Shown: positions 1 through 8,841, counted from the stretch's first letter. The stretch: DNA of 64,000 nucleotides from Streptomyces sp. SirexAA-E (GCF_000177195.2 NC_015953.1:6820001-6884000); one strand, 5' to 3'. The notes: generated by a model from the sequence alone, not told the origin. Translations and numbers: made by a program.

Positions 1-1055
1 CGCGCTCGGCCGGGCTCGCCCGCAACGCCGACCACCTCAAGGGCCGCGACAACGCCGAGCGCGCGATGCTCACCCTGCGGGCCTTCGACGCCATGCTCCG
101 CGGTGAGAACGCCGAACTCGTCGTCGACTTCCTCGACCGCGCCCTGGTGGACGGACGCCCCGCCCGCGGACTCGGCTGGACCGACACCGAGTGGGGCTTC
201 GAGCTCCCCGCCATGATCGGCATCACCTACGCCTTCACCGACCGTCTGGACCGGGCCGAGGAACTCTTCGGCGAGGCGGTGCGCGCCTTCGAGATCTCCG
301 GCTGGAGCGGCGCCCACCTGGCGTTCGCCCACACCCTGCTGGGCCTGGTCCACCGACGGCGCGGACGCCTCGCCGAGGCCGAGGGCTTCCTGCGCGAGGG
401 CCTGCGGCTGGCCGACCGCGCGGGCAGCGGTCTGCCCGTCCACTGGGACGCGACCTGTCTGCTGGTCGACACCCTGCTGGCCCGCGGGCGCACGGCCGAG
501 GCCAGGCGGATCGCCGACCGGTACGACTTCGGCCCGCCCTACCCGAGCGGTGCCATGGTGCTGCCCGACGCCCCGTGCGTCCACGGGAAGCTGCTGCTGG
601 CCGAAGGCCGCACCGAGGAGGCCGTCGCCGAGCTGGAGGCGGCGGGCGCGGCGCTGGAACCGCGCGGCAGGTTCAACGGCGTCTGGGCACCCTGGGCCGG
701 CGACCTCGCCCGCGCCCTGGCCGACACCGATCCGGCCAGGGCCGCCCGCATCGCCGCCTCGGCGCGTGTCCACGCCGAGCGCTTCGGCACGGGCACCGCC
801 ATCGGCGAAGCCCTGCGCTGCGTCGCCCTGTTCTCACCTCCCGAGGAGGCGGTCCGGCTGCTGGCCGAAGCGGTCCGACACCTGGAGTCCTCGTCCTCCG
901 CATACGAGCACGCGCTGGCCCGCTTCGAGTACGGCAAGGCGATCCGGTCCACGCAGGAGCTCACCCGCGCCCAGAAACTGGCCACGGCGTGCGGCGCCGA
1001 GATGCTGGCGACCCGCGCCCAACAGGTACGGACGTCGATCCGGTCCTCGGAGTGA
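1..1055 (+). CDS. C-terminal part of a TPR-rich regulator (5' end outside window)
   Basis: The reading frame is open from the first bases of the window, so this is the 3' part of a longer gene. The visible ~350 residues are almost all alpha-helical repeats with TPR-like spacing (for example LAEAEGFLREGLRLADRAG and EEAVAELEAAGAALEPRG). This resembles the C-terminal half of large ATP-binding transcriptional regulators of the LuxR/LAL or SARP-associated type, but the protein ends in IRSSE without a LuxR helix-turn-helix. The N-terminal ATPase and any DNA-binding domain would lie upstream. Family assignment is therefore inference from the repeat region only. The stop lies about 50 nt upstream of tRNA-Pro. 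Confidence 0.55.
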   Translation, partial: RSAGLARNADHLKGRDNAERAMLTLRAFDAMLRGENAELVVDFLDRALVDGRPARGLGWTDTEWGFELPAMIGITYAFTDRLDRAEELFGEAVRAFEISGWSGAHLAFAHTLLGLVHRRRGRLAEAEGFLREGLRLADRAGSGLPVHWDATCLLVDTLLARGRTAEARRIADRYDFGPPYPSGAMVLPDAPCVHGKLLLAEGRTEEAVAELEAAGAALEPRGRFNGVWAPWAGDLARALADTDPARAARIAASARVHAERFGTGTAIGEALRCVALFSPPEEAVRLLAEAVRHLESSSSAYEHALARFEYGKAIRSTQELTRAQKLATACGAEMLATRAQQVRTSIRSSE

Positions 1056-1105
1056 GGTAATGTTTGTCCTGCGCGAGCCGCTCGGGAACACCGGGGGGAA
1101 CGCAT

Positions 1106-1179
<74 letters not shown>

Positions 1180-1196
1180 CTGGAGACAGTCGCAGA

Positions 1197-1234
1197 TCAG
1201 GGCCGGTTTCGGAGAAATCCGAGAGCGGCCCTGA
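1197..1234 (+). terminator. Strong hairpin terminator after tRNA-Pro
   Basis: A 17-position stem with a single mismatch: TCAGGGCCG (1197-1205) pairs with CGGCCCTGA (1226-1234), an inner stem TTTCGGA/TCCGAGA continues it with one G-T pair, and GAAA is the loop. There is no U-tract, as is usual for streptomycete terminators. It lies 18 nt after the tRNA. Confidence 0.8.
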
Positions 1235-1352
1235 GTCGTTTCCGGGGACCAGCTGGGAACCAGCCTCCTTGACCGGTGTCAGCGGGTCATGACGACCGGG
1301 TCCGGCGGAGAGCGGCGGCCGCCCCCGCGGCGGTGATCCTGTGCACGGACCG

Positions 1353-1369
1353 GCCGTGCTCCGCACGGC
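1353..1369 (-). terminator. Probable terminator of the prp regulator
   Basis: GCCGTGC-TCC-GCACGGC is a perfect 7-bp stem with a 3-nt loop, about 120 nt beyond the stop of the minus-strand regulator. The remainder of the 1235-1486 gap shows no credible gene, only shadow frames. Confidence 0.5.
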
Positions 1370-1486
1370 GGCGGGCATCGGGCCCCGGGCGAGCGGCTGC
1401 GAAGGACGGCGCCGACCACCTGCGCCGGGCCTCGCCGGGCTGTCGCGTCGGCACCGCGGGACGCCTGCCCGAAGAATCCGCCTCCC

Positions 1487-2920
1487 TCACACAGCACCGC
1501 TCTCCACCGGATACGGCACGTAGGTCCGCCGGTCGGGATCGACGGCCAGCCGCCCGCCCGCCGGTGGACGGGTCCGCTGCGCGCAGTCACGGCGCTCACA
1601 GATCCGGCAGCCGAGTCCGATCGGGGTGGCGGCCCGGGGGTCGTCGAGGGCGACGCCTTCGGCGTAGACGAGCCGATGGGCGTGGCGCAGCTCGCAGCCG
1701 AGGGCGACGGCGAACTCGGCACGCGGGGAGTGATGGCCGAAGCCCCCTCGCGTGATGGTGCGCGCGACCCAGAAGTACCGCTTCCCGTCGGGCATCTCGG
1801 CGACCTGGGTCAGGATCCTGCCGGGTGCGGAGAACGCCTCGTACACCGTCCACAGGGGGCAGGTCCCGCCGAGCCGGGAGAAGTGGAAGTCGGTCGCGGA
1901 CTGCCGCTTGGAGATGTTGCCGGCCCGGTCGACCCGTAGGAAGGAGAAGGGTACGCCCCGCCGTCCGGTGCGCTGGAGGGTGCTCAGGCGGTGGCAGACG
2001 GTCTCGAAGCCGACGCCGAAGCGGGCGGACAACAACTCGATGTCGTACCCCACCTCTTCGGCCACCGTGTGGAAGGCGGTGTACGGCATGAGGAGCGCGC
2101 CCGCGAAGTAGTTCGCCAGCCCGATACGGGCCAGCGCCCGTGACTCCGGTGAGGTCAGCTGCGTGGCGCTGTCCGCCGGTTGGTCGAGGAGCGGCCCGTG
2201 CTCCAGCAGGGCGAGCTGAGTGGCGAGTTGGAAGGCGCGCCGGCCGTCGCTGAGCCAGGGGGCCAGGAAGAGGAGCCCGCTCCCGGGAGCGAAGCGCCGC
2301 ACGTCCCCGGTCCGCCCCGGTGCGGCCTGGACGACGCGGACGTGGTGGCGTTCGGCGAGCAGCGCGGTGAGCGGGTCGGCCGCTTTGCCCGGACGGAGGC
2401 CGAGTGCGCCGGCGGTCCGTTCGGCTTCGGTGTCCAGCGGCTCGAAGTGGTTGTGGTGGGCGTAGAAGAAGTCCCGTACCTCGTCGTGCGGCTCGGCCGG
2501 AGGAAGCGGACCGCCGGGGGAGCCGAGGGCGGCGGCCTGTTCGACCGTGTCGCGGTAGCGGCGGTGCAGTGCGACCAGGGCACGCGCCACGTCCGGGTGA
2601 TCGCGGGCGGCCTCGCTGATCTCGTCGGGGGCGATCGGCGCCACTCCGCACGCCTCGTCGGCGATCGCGGCCCGCAGATCGGCGGCGAGCCGGTCCTCGT
2701 CGGCCTCGGAGAAGAACGCCGCGTCGACCCCGAAGACCTCCGCGATCCGCAGCAGCACGGACGCGGTCAGCGGACGCCGGCTCTGCTCGATCTGGTTGGC
2801 GTAACTGGTGGAGATGCCCAGGGCACGGGCCATGTCGACCTGGTTCATGCCGTGCTCACGGCGCAGCCGTCGCAGCTTCGCGTAGGCGTAGACCTTGCGG
2901 TCGGCCGCTCCTCGTGGCAT
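1487..2920 (-). CDS. ScfR/RamB-family transcriptional regulator of propionate genes
   Basis: XRE-type helix-turn-helix at about residues 12-66 (ALGISTSYANQIEQSRRPLT), an IrrE/ImmA-like middle region, and a C-terminal short-chain-fatty-acyl-regulator domain ending in a cysteine-rich motif (CRICERRDCAQR). This order is that of the RamB/PrpR (ScfR) family, which senses acyl-CoA status and controls acetate, glyoxylate or methylcitrate genes. Start: ATG at 2920 (MPRGAADRK) has AAGG nine bases upstream; an ATG three codons earlier (2929) directly abuts the same AAGG and is less likely. It gives 477 residues. The gene is divergent from prpDBC, as PrpR is from prpDC in mycobacteria, so it probably regulates that operon and itself. 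The inducer cannot be read from sequence. Confidence 0.88.
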   Translation of the reverse strand: MPRGAADRKVYAYAKLRRLRREHGMNQVDMARALGISTSYANQIEQSRRPLTASVLLRIAEVFGVDAAFFSEADEDRLAADLRAAIADEACGVAPIAPDEISEAARDHPDVARALVALHRRYRDTVEQAAALGSPGGPLPPAEPHDEVRDFFYAHHNHFEPLDTEAERTAGALGLRPGKAADPLTALLAERHHVRVVQAAPGRTGDVRRFAPGSGLLFLAPWLSDGRRAFQLATQLALLEHGPLLDQPADSATQLTSPESRALARIGLANYFAGALLMPYTAFHTVAEEVGYDIELLSARFGVGFETVCHRLSTLQRTGRRGVPFSFLRVDRAGNISKRQSATDFHFSRLGGTCPLWTVYEAFSAPGRILTQVAEMPDGKRYFWVARTITRGGFGHHSPRAEFAVALGCELRHAHRLVYAEGVALDDPRAATPIGLGCRICERRDCAQRTRPPAGGRLAVDPDRRTYVPYPVESGAV

Positions 2921-2972
2921 GGCGCACATCCTTGTCGCAGGCCGGGAAGTGGGCGTTTCCGGTGGAGGCTGC

Positions 2973-3018
2973 TTGCGAACATAGCATCCGCGTTCTTCGC
3001 AGATTTCGCAGATTCGCA
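2973..3018. promoter_or_regulatory. Cluster of four TGCGAA boxes between regulator and prpD
   Basis: TTGCGAA occurs at 2973-2979 on the plus strand. TTCGCA, its complement, occurs at 2996-3001, 3005-3010 and 3013-3018, spaced 9 and 8 nt apart. RamB/PrpR-family proteins are known to bind TTTGCAAA/TTGCGAA-like motifs, and this stretch lies in the 211-nt gap between the divergent regulator and prpD. It is inferred to be the shared operator; binding is not shown. Confidence 0.6.
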
Positions 3019-3131
3019 GCTCAGGGATGTACGGATTCCGCAGAGTGGAGAGGTGGCCGGGCGGTCCCGGAGCGGGCACTGTCGATCACGTCAGCACTGA
3101 CCAGGATGGTCCGCACCCCGCGAGGAGTCCC

Positions 3132-4640
3132 GTGATCGAGCACCACGTCCGTGTCCACCCCAGCGCCGCCCGGCTGCCGCGCGAGGAGCAGCTCGCCTGG
3201 AAGCTGGCCGCTGTGGCCACCGGCACCGAGGAACTGGACGCCGACAGTGCCGCCATGGCGATCAACCGGCTGATCGACAACGCCTCGGTGGCCGTCGCGT
3301 CCCTGCTGCGCCGCCCGGTCGCCGTGGCGCGCGCCCAGGCCACCGCCCACCGCGGGGCCGCCCCAGGCGCCTCCGTCCTCGGGACCACGGCGCGAGTCTC
3401 CCCCGAGTGGGCCGCCTGGGCCAACGGCACCGCGGTACGCGAGCTCGACTTCCACGACACCTACCTGGCGGCCGACTACTCCCACCCCGGCGACAACATC
3501 CCGCCGCTGCTCGCGGTCGCCCAGCACACCGGCCGCACCGGCGCCGACGTGCTGCGCGGCGTCGTCGCCGCGTACGAGATCCACGTCGCCCTCGTCAGGG
3601 GCATCTGCCTGCACGAGCACCGCATCGACCACGTGGCTCACCTCGGCGCGGCCGCCGCCGGCGGTCTGGGGGCCCTGCTGCGGCTGCCGACGGAGACGGT
3701 GTACCAGGCCGTCCAGCAGGCCGTGCACACCACGACCGCGACCCGGCAGTCCCGCAAGGGCGAGATCTCCAGCTGGAAGGCGTACGCACCCGCCTTCGCC
3801 GGCAAGGCGGCCGTCGAGGCGGTGGACCGGGCGATGCGGGGCGAGACCTCCCCGTCGCCGGTCTACGAGGGCGAAGACGGCTTCCTGGCCTGGCTGCTGG
3901 ACGGTCCGGAGTCGGACTATACGGTCCTGCTGCCGGAGCCCGGTGAGGCGCGTCGCGCGATCCTCGACACGTACACCAAGGAGCACTCGGCCGAGTACCA
4001 GGCGCAGGCGGTCATCGACCTCGCCCGGCGGCTGCGGGAGAGGTCCGGACCGCTCGGGAACGTGCGCTCGATCGTCCTGCACACCAGTCACCACACCCAC
4101 AACGTGATCGGTTCCGGTGCGAACGATCCGCAGAAGTACGACCCGACGGCCAGCAGGGAGACGCTCGACCACTCGGTGCCGTACATCTTCGCCGTCGCCC
4201 TGGAGGACGGCACCTGGCACCACGAGCGCTCCTACGCCCCCGAGCGCGCCGCCCGTCCGGAGACGGTCGAGCTGTGGCAGAAGATCACCACGGTCGAGGA
4301 CCCGGCCTGGACCCGCCGGTACCACGACCCCGACCCGGACCGCCGCGCCTTCGGCGGACGCGCCGTGATCACCCTCGACGACGGCACGGTGATCGAGGAC
4401 GAACTCGCCCTGGCCGACGCCCACCCGGCCGGCGCCCGCCCCTTCGATCGACCCGCCTACGCCGGAAAGTTCCGCACCCTCGCCGAGGGCGTCGCCACTC
4501 CGGCCGCGCAGGACGCCTTCCTGGACGCCGCCGAGCACCTCGCGGAACTGTCGGCGGACGACCTCGGCGGTCTCTTCCCGGCCGTCGACACGGAGGCGGT
4601 CGCCGCGTACGACGCGAGCCTGCCGAAGGGACTGTTCTGA
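3132..4640 (+). CDS. prpD: 2-methylcitrate dehydratase (MmgE/PrpD family)
   Basis: Dehydrates 2-methylcitrate to 2-methyl-cis-aconitate in the cytoplasmic 2-methylcitrate cycle that turns propionyl-CoA into pyruvate. The 502-residue product matches the usual PrpD length. Family features include WANGTAVRELDFHDTYLAADYSHPGDN near the middle of the N-terminal half, EISSWKAYAPAFAGKAAVEA, and a C-terminal region with KYDPTASRETLDHSVPYI. Start: the GTG at 3132 follows GAGGAG closely; an upstream in-frame ATG at 3027 would add unrelated residues and run into the operator region, so it was rejected. Its stop overlaps the prpB ATG (TGATG), so the genes are translationally coupled. Confidence 0.93.
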   Translation: MIEHHVRVHPSAARLPREEQLAWKLAAVATGTEELDADSAAMAINRLIDNASVAVASLLRRPVAVARAQATAHRGAAPGASVLGTTARVSPEWAAWANGTAVRELDFHDTYLAADYSHPGDNIPPLLAVAQHTGRTGADVLRGVVAAYEIHVALVRGICLHEHRIDHVAHLGAAAAGGLGALLRLPTETVYQAVQQAVHTTTATRQSRKGEISSWKAYAPAFAGKAAVEAVDRAMRGETSPSPVYEGEDGFLAWLLDGPESDYTVLLPEPGEARRAILDTYTKEHSAEYQAQAVIDLARRLRERSGPLGNVRSIVLHTSHHTHNVIGSGANDPQKYDPTASRETLDHSVPYIFAVALEDGTWHHERSYAPERAARPETVELWQKITTVEDPAWTRRYHDPDPDRRAFGGRAVITLDDGTVIEDELALADAHPAGARPFDRPAYAGKFRTLAEGVATPAAQDAFLDAAEHLAELSADDLGGLFPAVDTEAVAAYDASLPKGLF

Positions 4641-5785
4641 TGGTGCTGCACACCCGGACCACGCCCGCCGAGCGCCGCAGGGCGTTCCGTGGGCAACTCG
4701 CCTCCGGACGGCTGCTGCGGATGCCCGGCGCGATCAATCCGCTGTCCGCCCGCCTGATCCAGGACACCGGCTTCGACGCCGTCTACCTGTCGGGAGCGGT
4801 CCTCGCCGCGGACCTGGGCCTGCCCGACATCGGTCTGACCACCGCCACCGAGATCGCGGCCCGCGCCCAGCAGACGACCCGCGTCACCGACCTGCCGGTC
4901 CTCATCGACGCCGACACCGGCTTCGGCGAGCCCATGAACGCGGCCCGCACCGTCCAGCTCCTGGAGGACGCCGGCCTGGCCGGGCTGCACCTGGAGGACC
5001 AGGTCGCCCCCAAGCGCTGCGGCCACCTCGACGGCAAGACCGTCACGCCCCGCGCGGAGATGGTCCGCCGCGTCCGCGCCGCCGTCGACGCCCGCCGCGA
5101 CCCGGACTTCCTGCTGATGGCCCGTACCGACGCCCGCTCGGTCGAGGGCCTGGACGCGGCGATCGACCGGGCGAAGGCGTACGTCGACGCGGGCGCCGAC
5201 GCGATCTTCCCCGAGGCGCTCGCCGACGTCTCCGAGTACGAGGCGATGCGCAGGGCGGTGGACGTGCCGCTGCTCGCGAACCTCACCGAGTTCGGCAGGA
5301 CCCCCCTGCTCGACACGGCAACCCTGGAGAGCCTCGGCTACAACATCGCCCTCTACCCGGTGACGTTGCTGCGCATCGCCATGGGCGCCGTCGAGGAAGG
5401 ACTGCGTACGATCGCCGCGGAGGGCACCCAGGAGTCCCTGCTGCCGCGCATGCAGACCCGCTCCCGCCTGTACGAGCTCCTCGGCTACGAGGACTACTCG
5501 GCCTTCGACTCGGCCGTCTTCGACTTCACCCTTCCCCCGGCACCTGACCCACGAAGGCGGGCACCCCATGACCACCACCGCATCCGGGATCCACCGCGGC
5601 CTCGCCGGTGTCGTCGTCGACACGACCGAGATCTCCACCGTCATCCAGGAGACCAACTCCCTCACCTACCGCGGCTACCCGGTCCAGGACCTCGCCGCGC
5701 GCCGCTCCTTCGAAGAGGTCGCCCACCTCCTCTGGCACGGCGAACTCCCCGACGCCGGGCAGCTCCGCGACTTCCAGGCCCGTGA
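4640..5785 (+). CDS. prpB: 2-methylisocitrate lyase, reading frame runs on into prpC
   Basis: Cleaves 2-methylisocitrate to succinate and pyruvate. The first ~300 residues are a full isocitrate-lyase-superfamily protein: DADTGFGE (metal-binding aspartates, about residue 90) and KRCGH (catalytic cysteine, about residue 127), ending in FDFTL. The expected stop is missing: the frame continues 218 nt into prpC and adds an Arg/Pro-rich tail with no family resemblance, giving 381 residues. A TGA lies out of frame at 5545-5547, and one extra C in the C5 run at 5534-5538 would close the gene at 302 residues, the usual length. A homopolymer sequencing error or a real 1-nt deletion explains this best. 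Function of the core is clear; the tail is doubtful. Confidence 0.85.
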   Translation: MVLHTRTTPAERRRAFRGQLASGRLLRMPGAINPLSARLIQDTGFDAVYLSGAVLAADLGLPDIGLTTATEIAARAQQTTRVTDLPVLIDADTGFGEPMNAARTVQLLEDAGLAGLHLEDQVAPKRCGHLDGKTVTPRAEMVRRVRAAVDARRDPDFLLMARTDARSVEGLDAAIDRAKAYVDAGADAIFPEALADVSEYEAMRRAVDVPLLANLTEFGRTPLLDTATLESLGYNIALYPVTLLRIAMGAVEEGLRTIAAEGTQESLLPRMQTRSRLYELLGYEDYSAFDSAVFDFTLPPAPDPRRRAPHDHHRIRDPPRPRRCRRRHDRDLHRHPGDQLPHLPRLPGPGPRRAPLLRRGRPPPLARRTPRRRAAPRLPGP

Positions 5786-6704
5786 ACGCGCTCTGCGCGC
5801 GTTGGACCGCACGACGCTGGAACTGCTGGCCCGGCTGCCCGAGACCTGCCATCCGATGGACGTGCTCCGCACGGCCGTCAGCTTCTTCGGTGCCGAGGAC
5901 CCGACGGAGGACGACGGCAGCCTCGCCGCCAACCGCGCCAAGTCCCTCACCCTGCTGGCCAAGCTGCCCACCGTCGTGGCGGTCGACCGGCGCCGTCGCC
6001 GGGGCCTGGCCCCGATCCCGCCCGACCCCTCCCTCGGGTACGCGGAGAACTTCTTCCACATGTGCTTCGGCAGCGTGCCCGGCCCCGACGTCGTCCGCTG
6101 CTTCGAGATCTCCCTCACGCTGTACGCCGAACACAGCTTCAACGCCTCGACATTCACCGCCCGCGTGGTCACCTCCACCCTCTCCGACCTCTACAGTGCG
6201 GTCACCGCGGCCGTCGGCGCCCTCAAGGGCCCGCTGCACGGGGGTGCCAACGAGGCAGTGATGCGCATGCTGCTGGAGATCGGCGACCCGCGGCGTGCCG
6301 AGGAGTGGCTGGACGAGGCGCTGGCGTCCGAGCGGAAGATCATGGGCTTCGGCCACCGGGTGTACAAGCACGGCGACTCCCGGGTCCCGATCATGCAGGA
6401 GGCCCTCGACCGGCTGGTGGCGCGTGCCGCCGACCCCGAGGTGACCCGGCTGGCCACCCTGCACGCGGCCCTGCGACACGCGATGATCACTCGTAAGGGC
6501 ATCCATCCGAACCTGGACTATCCCGCCGCTCTCGCCTACCACCTGATGGGCTTCGACATTCCCGCTTTCACGCCGATCTTCGTGATGAGCCGCATCACCG
6601 GCTGGACCGCCCACATCACCGAACAACTGGCGCACAACGCCCTGATCCGCCCGCTGGCCTCGTACGACGGCCAGGAGCAGCGGGCGGTGCCGGGCGCCGC
6701 GTAG
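5568..6704 (+). CDS. prpC: 2-methylcitrate synthase / citrate synthase 2
   Basis: Condenses propionyl-CoA (or acetyl-CoA) with oxaloacetate. The 378-residue protein has the citrate-synthase active-site blocks: GGANEAV (first histidine region), GFGHRVYK (second histidine) and DYPAALAYH (catalytic aspartate). Third gene of prpDBC, downstream of methylisocitrate lyase, which favours 2-methylcitrate synthase over a citrate synthase of the main cycle. The ATG at 5568 is preceded by GAAGG about ten bases upstream. A hairpin terminator follows the stop. Confidence 0.92.
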   Translation: MTTTASGIHRGLAGVVVDTTEISTVIQETNSLTYRGYPVQDLAARRSFEEVAHLLWHGELPDAGQLRDFQARERALRALDRTTLELLARLPETCHPMDVLRTAVSFFGAEDPTEDDGSLAANRAKSLTLLAKLPTVVAVDRRRRRGLAPIPPDPSLGYAENFFHMCFGSVPGPDVVRCFEISLTLYAEHSFNASTFTARVVTSTLSDLYSAVTAAVGALKGPLHGGANEAVMRMLLEIGDPRRAEEWLDEALASERKIMGFGHRVYKHGDSRVPIMQEALDRLVARAADPEVTRLATLHAALRHAMITRKGIHPNLDYPAALAYHLMGFDIPAFTPIFVMSRITGWTAHITEQLAHNALIRPLASYDGQEQRAVPGAA

Positions 6705-6715
6705 CCCCGTCGGAC

Positions 6716-6746
6716 AGGTGCCGAGTCCCGCCGGTCTCCGGCACCT
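6716..6746 (+). terminator. Terminator of prpDBC
   Basis: AGGTGCCG (6716-6723) pairs perfectly with CGGCACCT (6739-6746) across a 15-nt loop, 11 nt after the prpC stop. Confidence 0.65.
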
Positions 6747-6819
6747 CCTCGCCCTTTCCGGGCCTGAGCGCAGGGCCGCCGCACGAACCGGTGCAGCCCG
6801 CACTCCGACGAGATCGTAT

Positions 6820-6978
6820 GCGTGGCTCAAAGTTTTCGGCCTCGCATGAAACCTGTACTTAACATCAATTTACCTGTCGGAAATACCACACAGGCGATCG
6901 GCGACTTGGCGTGGATTAACTGCGTGTACAGGGCAACAATCCCTCGAAGTAGCCCTCTTCGAGTGGATCGAGGTTCGC
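6820..6978 (+). promoter_or_regulatory. AT-rich asnB leader with inverted repeat
   Basis: From about 6826 to 6950 the sequence is unusually AT-rich for this genome (TTAACATCAATTTACC, GGATTAAC). CTCGAAG (6943-6949) and CTTCGAG (6957-6963) form a perfect 7-bp inverted repeat with a 7-nt loop, ending six bases before the GAGG ribosome-binding site (6970-6973). This probably holds a regulated asnB promoter, and the repeat could be an operator or a translational hairpin. I could not fix -35/-10 elements with confidence, and no known riboswitch class was recognised. Confidence 0.5.
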
Positions 6979-8808
6979 ATGTGCGGAATCACCGGCTGGG
7001 TCTCCTACCGGCGTGACCTGACGGAACATCAGAGCGACATCGATGTCATGACACAGACCATGTCATGCCGAGGCCCCGACGCGGCGGGCGTGTGGGTGGC
7101 GCCCCACGTCGCCCTGGGGCACAGGCGGCTCGCCGTGATCGACCTGCCGGGCGGTGCTCAGCCGATGACCGTGGAGACTCCCGACGGAGCGGTCAGCATG
7201 GTCTACTCCGGCGAGGCGTACAACTTCACCGAGCTGCGCTCGGAACTGCGCCGCGCCGGACAGCGGTTCGACACCGACTCCGACACGGAGGTGGTGCTGC
7301 GCGGTTACGTCGTGTGGGGCGAGAAGCTCGTCGAACACCTCAACGGCATGTACGCCTTCGCCATCTGGGACGCCCGCACCGAGCGCCTGGTGATGGTCCG
7401 CGACCGCATGGGCATCAAGCCGTTCTACTACTTCGAGACCGAGGACGGCGTCGTCTTCGGCTCGGAGCCCAAGGCGATCCTGGCCAACCCCACCGTCGCC
7501 CCCGTCGTCGGCCTCGACGGACTGCGTGAGCTCTTCGCCGGCGCCAAGACCCCCGGCGCCGCGGTGTGGGAGGGCATGCGCGAGGTGCGGCCCGGGGAGC
7601 TCATCGTCCTCGACCGCGGTGGAATGCGCCGCCGCACCTACTGGCAGCTGCGTTCCGAACCGCACACCGACAGCAAGGACGAGACCGTCGCGCACGTACG
7701 CGCGTTGCTCGACGACATCGTCCGGCGCCAGCTCGTCGCCGACGTGCCCCGCTGCACGCTGCTGTCCGGCGGCCTGGACTCCTCCGCGCTCACCTCGCTG
7801 TCGCAGATCCACCTCGCACCCCAGGGCGAGACGGTGCGCAGCTTCGCCGTCGACTTCCCCGACCAGGACAAGCACTTCCAGGCCATCGACGTCTCACCCA
7901 CCCAGGACACCCCCTACGTCCACGCCGTCGCCGAACACGTGGGCTGCGACCACCAGGACATCATCCTGGACGGGGCGGCCCTGGCCGCCCCCGAGGTCCG
8001 CCGCGCGGCCGTCGGCGCCCGCGACCTGCCGGTCGGCATCGGCGACCGCGACAACTCCCTCTATCTGCTCTTCGCCGCGGTCCGCCGCCACTCCACCGTG
8101 GCACTGTCCGGCGAGTCGGCGGACGAGGTGTTCGGCGGCTACCCGTGGTTCCACGACGAACGGCGGTACGCCGAGACCTTCCCCTGGCTCGCCGGCCGGC
8201 ACTCGCTGGTCGACTCGGGCAGCCAGATCAGCGAGGACCTCAAGCCCGCGCTCGGCCTCGGCGACCACATCGCCGAGAGCTACCGCACGGCTGTCGCGGA
8301 GGCGCCCGCCCTGGACGGTGAGACCGGCCTGGACCAGCGCATGCGGGTGGTCAGCTACCTCCATCTGACCCGGATGGTGCAGAGCCTCCTGGACCGCAAG
8401 GACCGGATGAGCATGGCTGTCGGCCTGGAGGTCCGCGTCCCGTTCTGCGACCACCGCCTGGTGCAGTACGTCTTCAACGCACCCTGGTCCCTGAAGACCT
8501 TCGACGGCCGTGAGAAGAGTCTGCTGCGCGCCGCCACCCGGGACGTTCTGCCCGAGGCGGTCGCCAACCGCAAGAAGAGCGGATATCCGGGCACGTTCGA
8601 TCCCGCCTATGTCGAGGCCATCCAGTCCCAGGGGGCCGACCTGCTGCGAGCCGGGCACGCGGCGACGGAGCTGGTCAACCGTGAGCGCCTCACGGAGGCC
8701 ACCACCCGGCCCGCCGCCGACCTCGACCAGCAGCAGCGCATGCTGCTGGAGCGGACCCTCGACCTGGGGGCGTGGTTCGACATCCACAACCCGACCGTCC
8801 GGGTCTGA
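6979..8808 (+). CDS. asnB: Asparagine synthetase, glutamine-hydrolysing
   Basis: Converts aspartate, glutamine and ATP to asparagine and glutamate. The N-terminal Ntn glutaminase domain begins with MCGITGW (Cys2 nucleophile) and includes CRGPDAAGVW and MYAFAIWD. The C-terminal synthetase domain has the pyrophosphate-binding loop LLSGGLDSS at about residue 261 and SGESADEVFGGY. Length 609 residues. GAGG lies five bases before the ATG. It stands alone, flanked by terminators on both sides. Class B synthetases also include amide-forming enzymes of secondary metabolism and lipid or cell-wall amidotransferases, but no pathway context supports that here. Confidence 0.88.
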   Translation: MCGITGWVSYRRDLTEHQSDIDVMTQTMSCRGPDAAGVWVAPHVALGHRRLAVIDLPGGAQPMTVETPDGAVSMVYSGEAYNFTELRSELRRAGQRFDTDSDTEVVLRGYVVWGEKLVEHLNGMYAFAIWDARTERLVMVRDRMGIKPFYYFETEDGVVFGSEPKAILANPTVAPVVGLDGLRELFAGAKTPGAAVWEGMREVRPGELIVLDRGGMRRRTYWQLRSEPHTDSKDETVAHVRALLDDIVRRQLVADVPRCTLLSGGLDSSALTSLSQIHLAPQGETVRSFAVDFPDQDKHFQAIDVSPTQDTPYVHAVAEHVGCDHQDIILDGAALAAPEVRRAAVGARDLPVGIGDRDNSLYLLFAAVRRHSTVALSGESADEVFGGYPWFHDERRYAETFPWLAGRHSLVDSGSQISEDLKPALGLGDHIAESYRTAVAEAPALDGETGLDQRMRVVSYLHLTRMVQSLLDRKDRMSMAVGLEVRVPFCDHRLVQYVFNAPWSLKTFDGREKSLLRAATRDVLPEAVANRKKSGYPGTFDPAYVEAIQSQGADLLRAGHAATELVNRERLTEATTRPAADLDQQQRMLLERTLDLGAWFDIHNPTVRV

Positions 8809-8815
8809 CCGCGAC

Positions 8816-8841
8816 GTGGAGCGGGCTTCGGCCCGCTCCAC
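8816..8841. terminator. Bidirectional terminator between asnB and araC-type gene
   Basis: GTGGAGCGGGC-TTCG-GCCCGCTCCAC: a perfect 11-bp stem closed by a stable UUCG tetraloop, starting seven bases after the asnB stop and between two convergent genes. Confidence 0.85.

Noticed and set aside
3021..4538. Minus-strand open frame of 505 codons over prpD
   Set aside because: Low-complexity composition and no motif; prpD on the plus strand is unambiguous.
6820..6978. Riboswitch upstream of asnB
   Set aside because: The leader has one simple hairpin and no recognisable conserved core of a known class.
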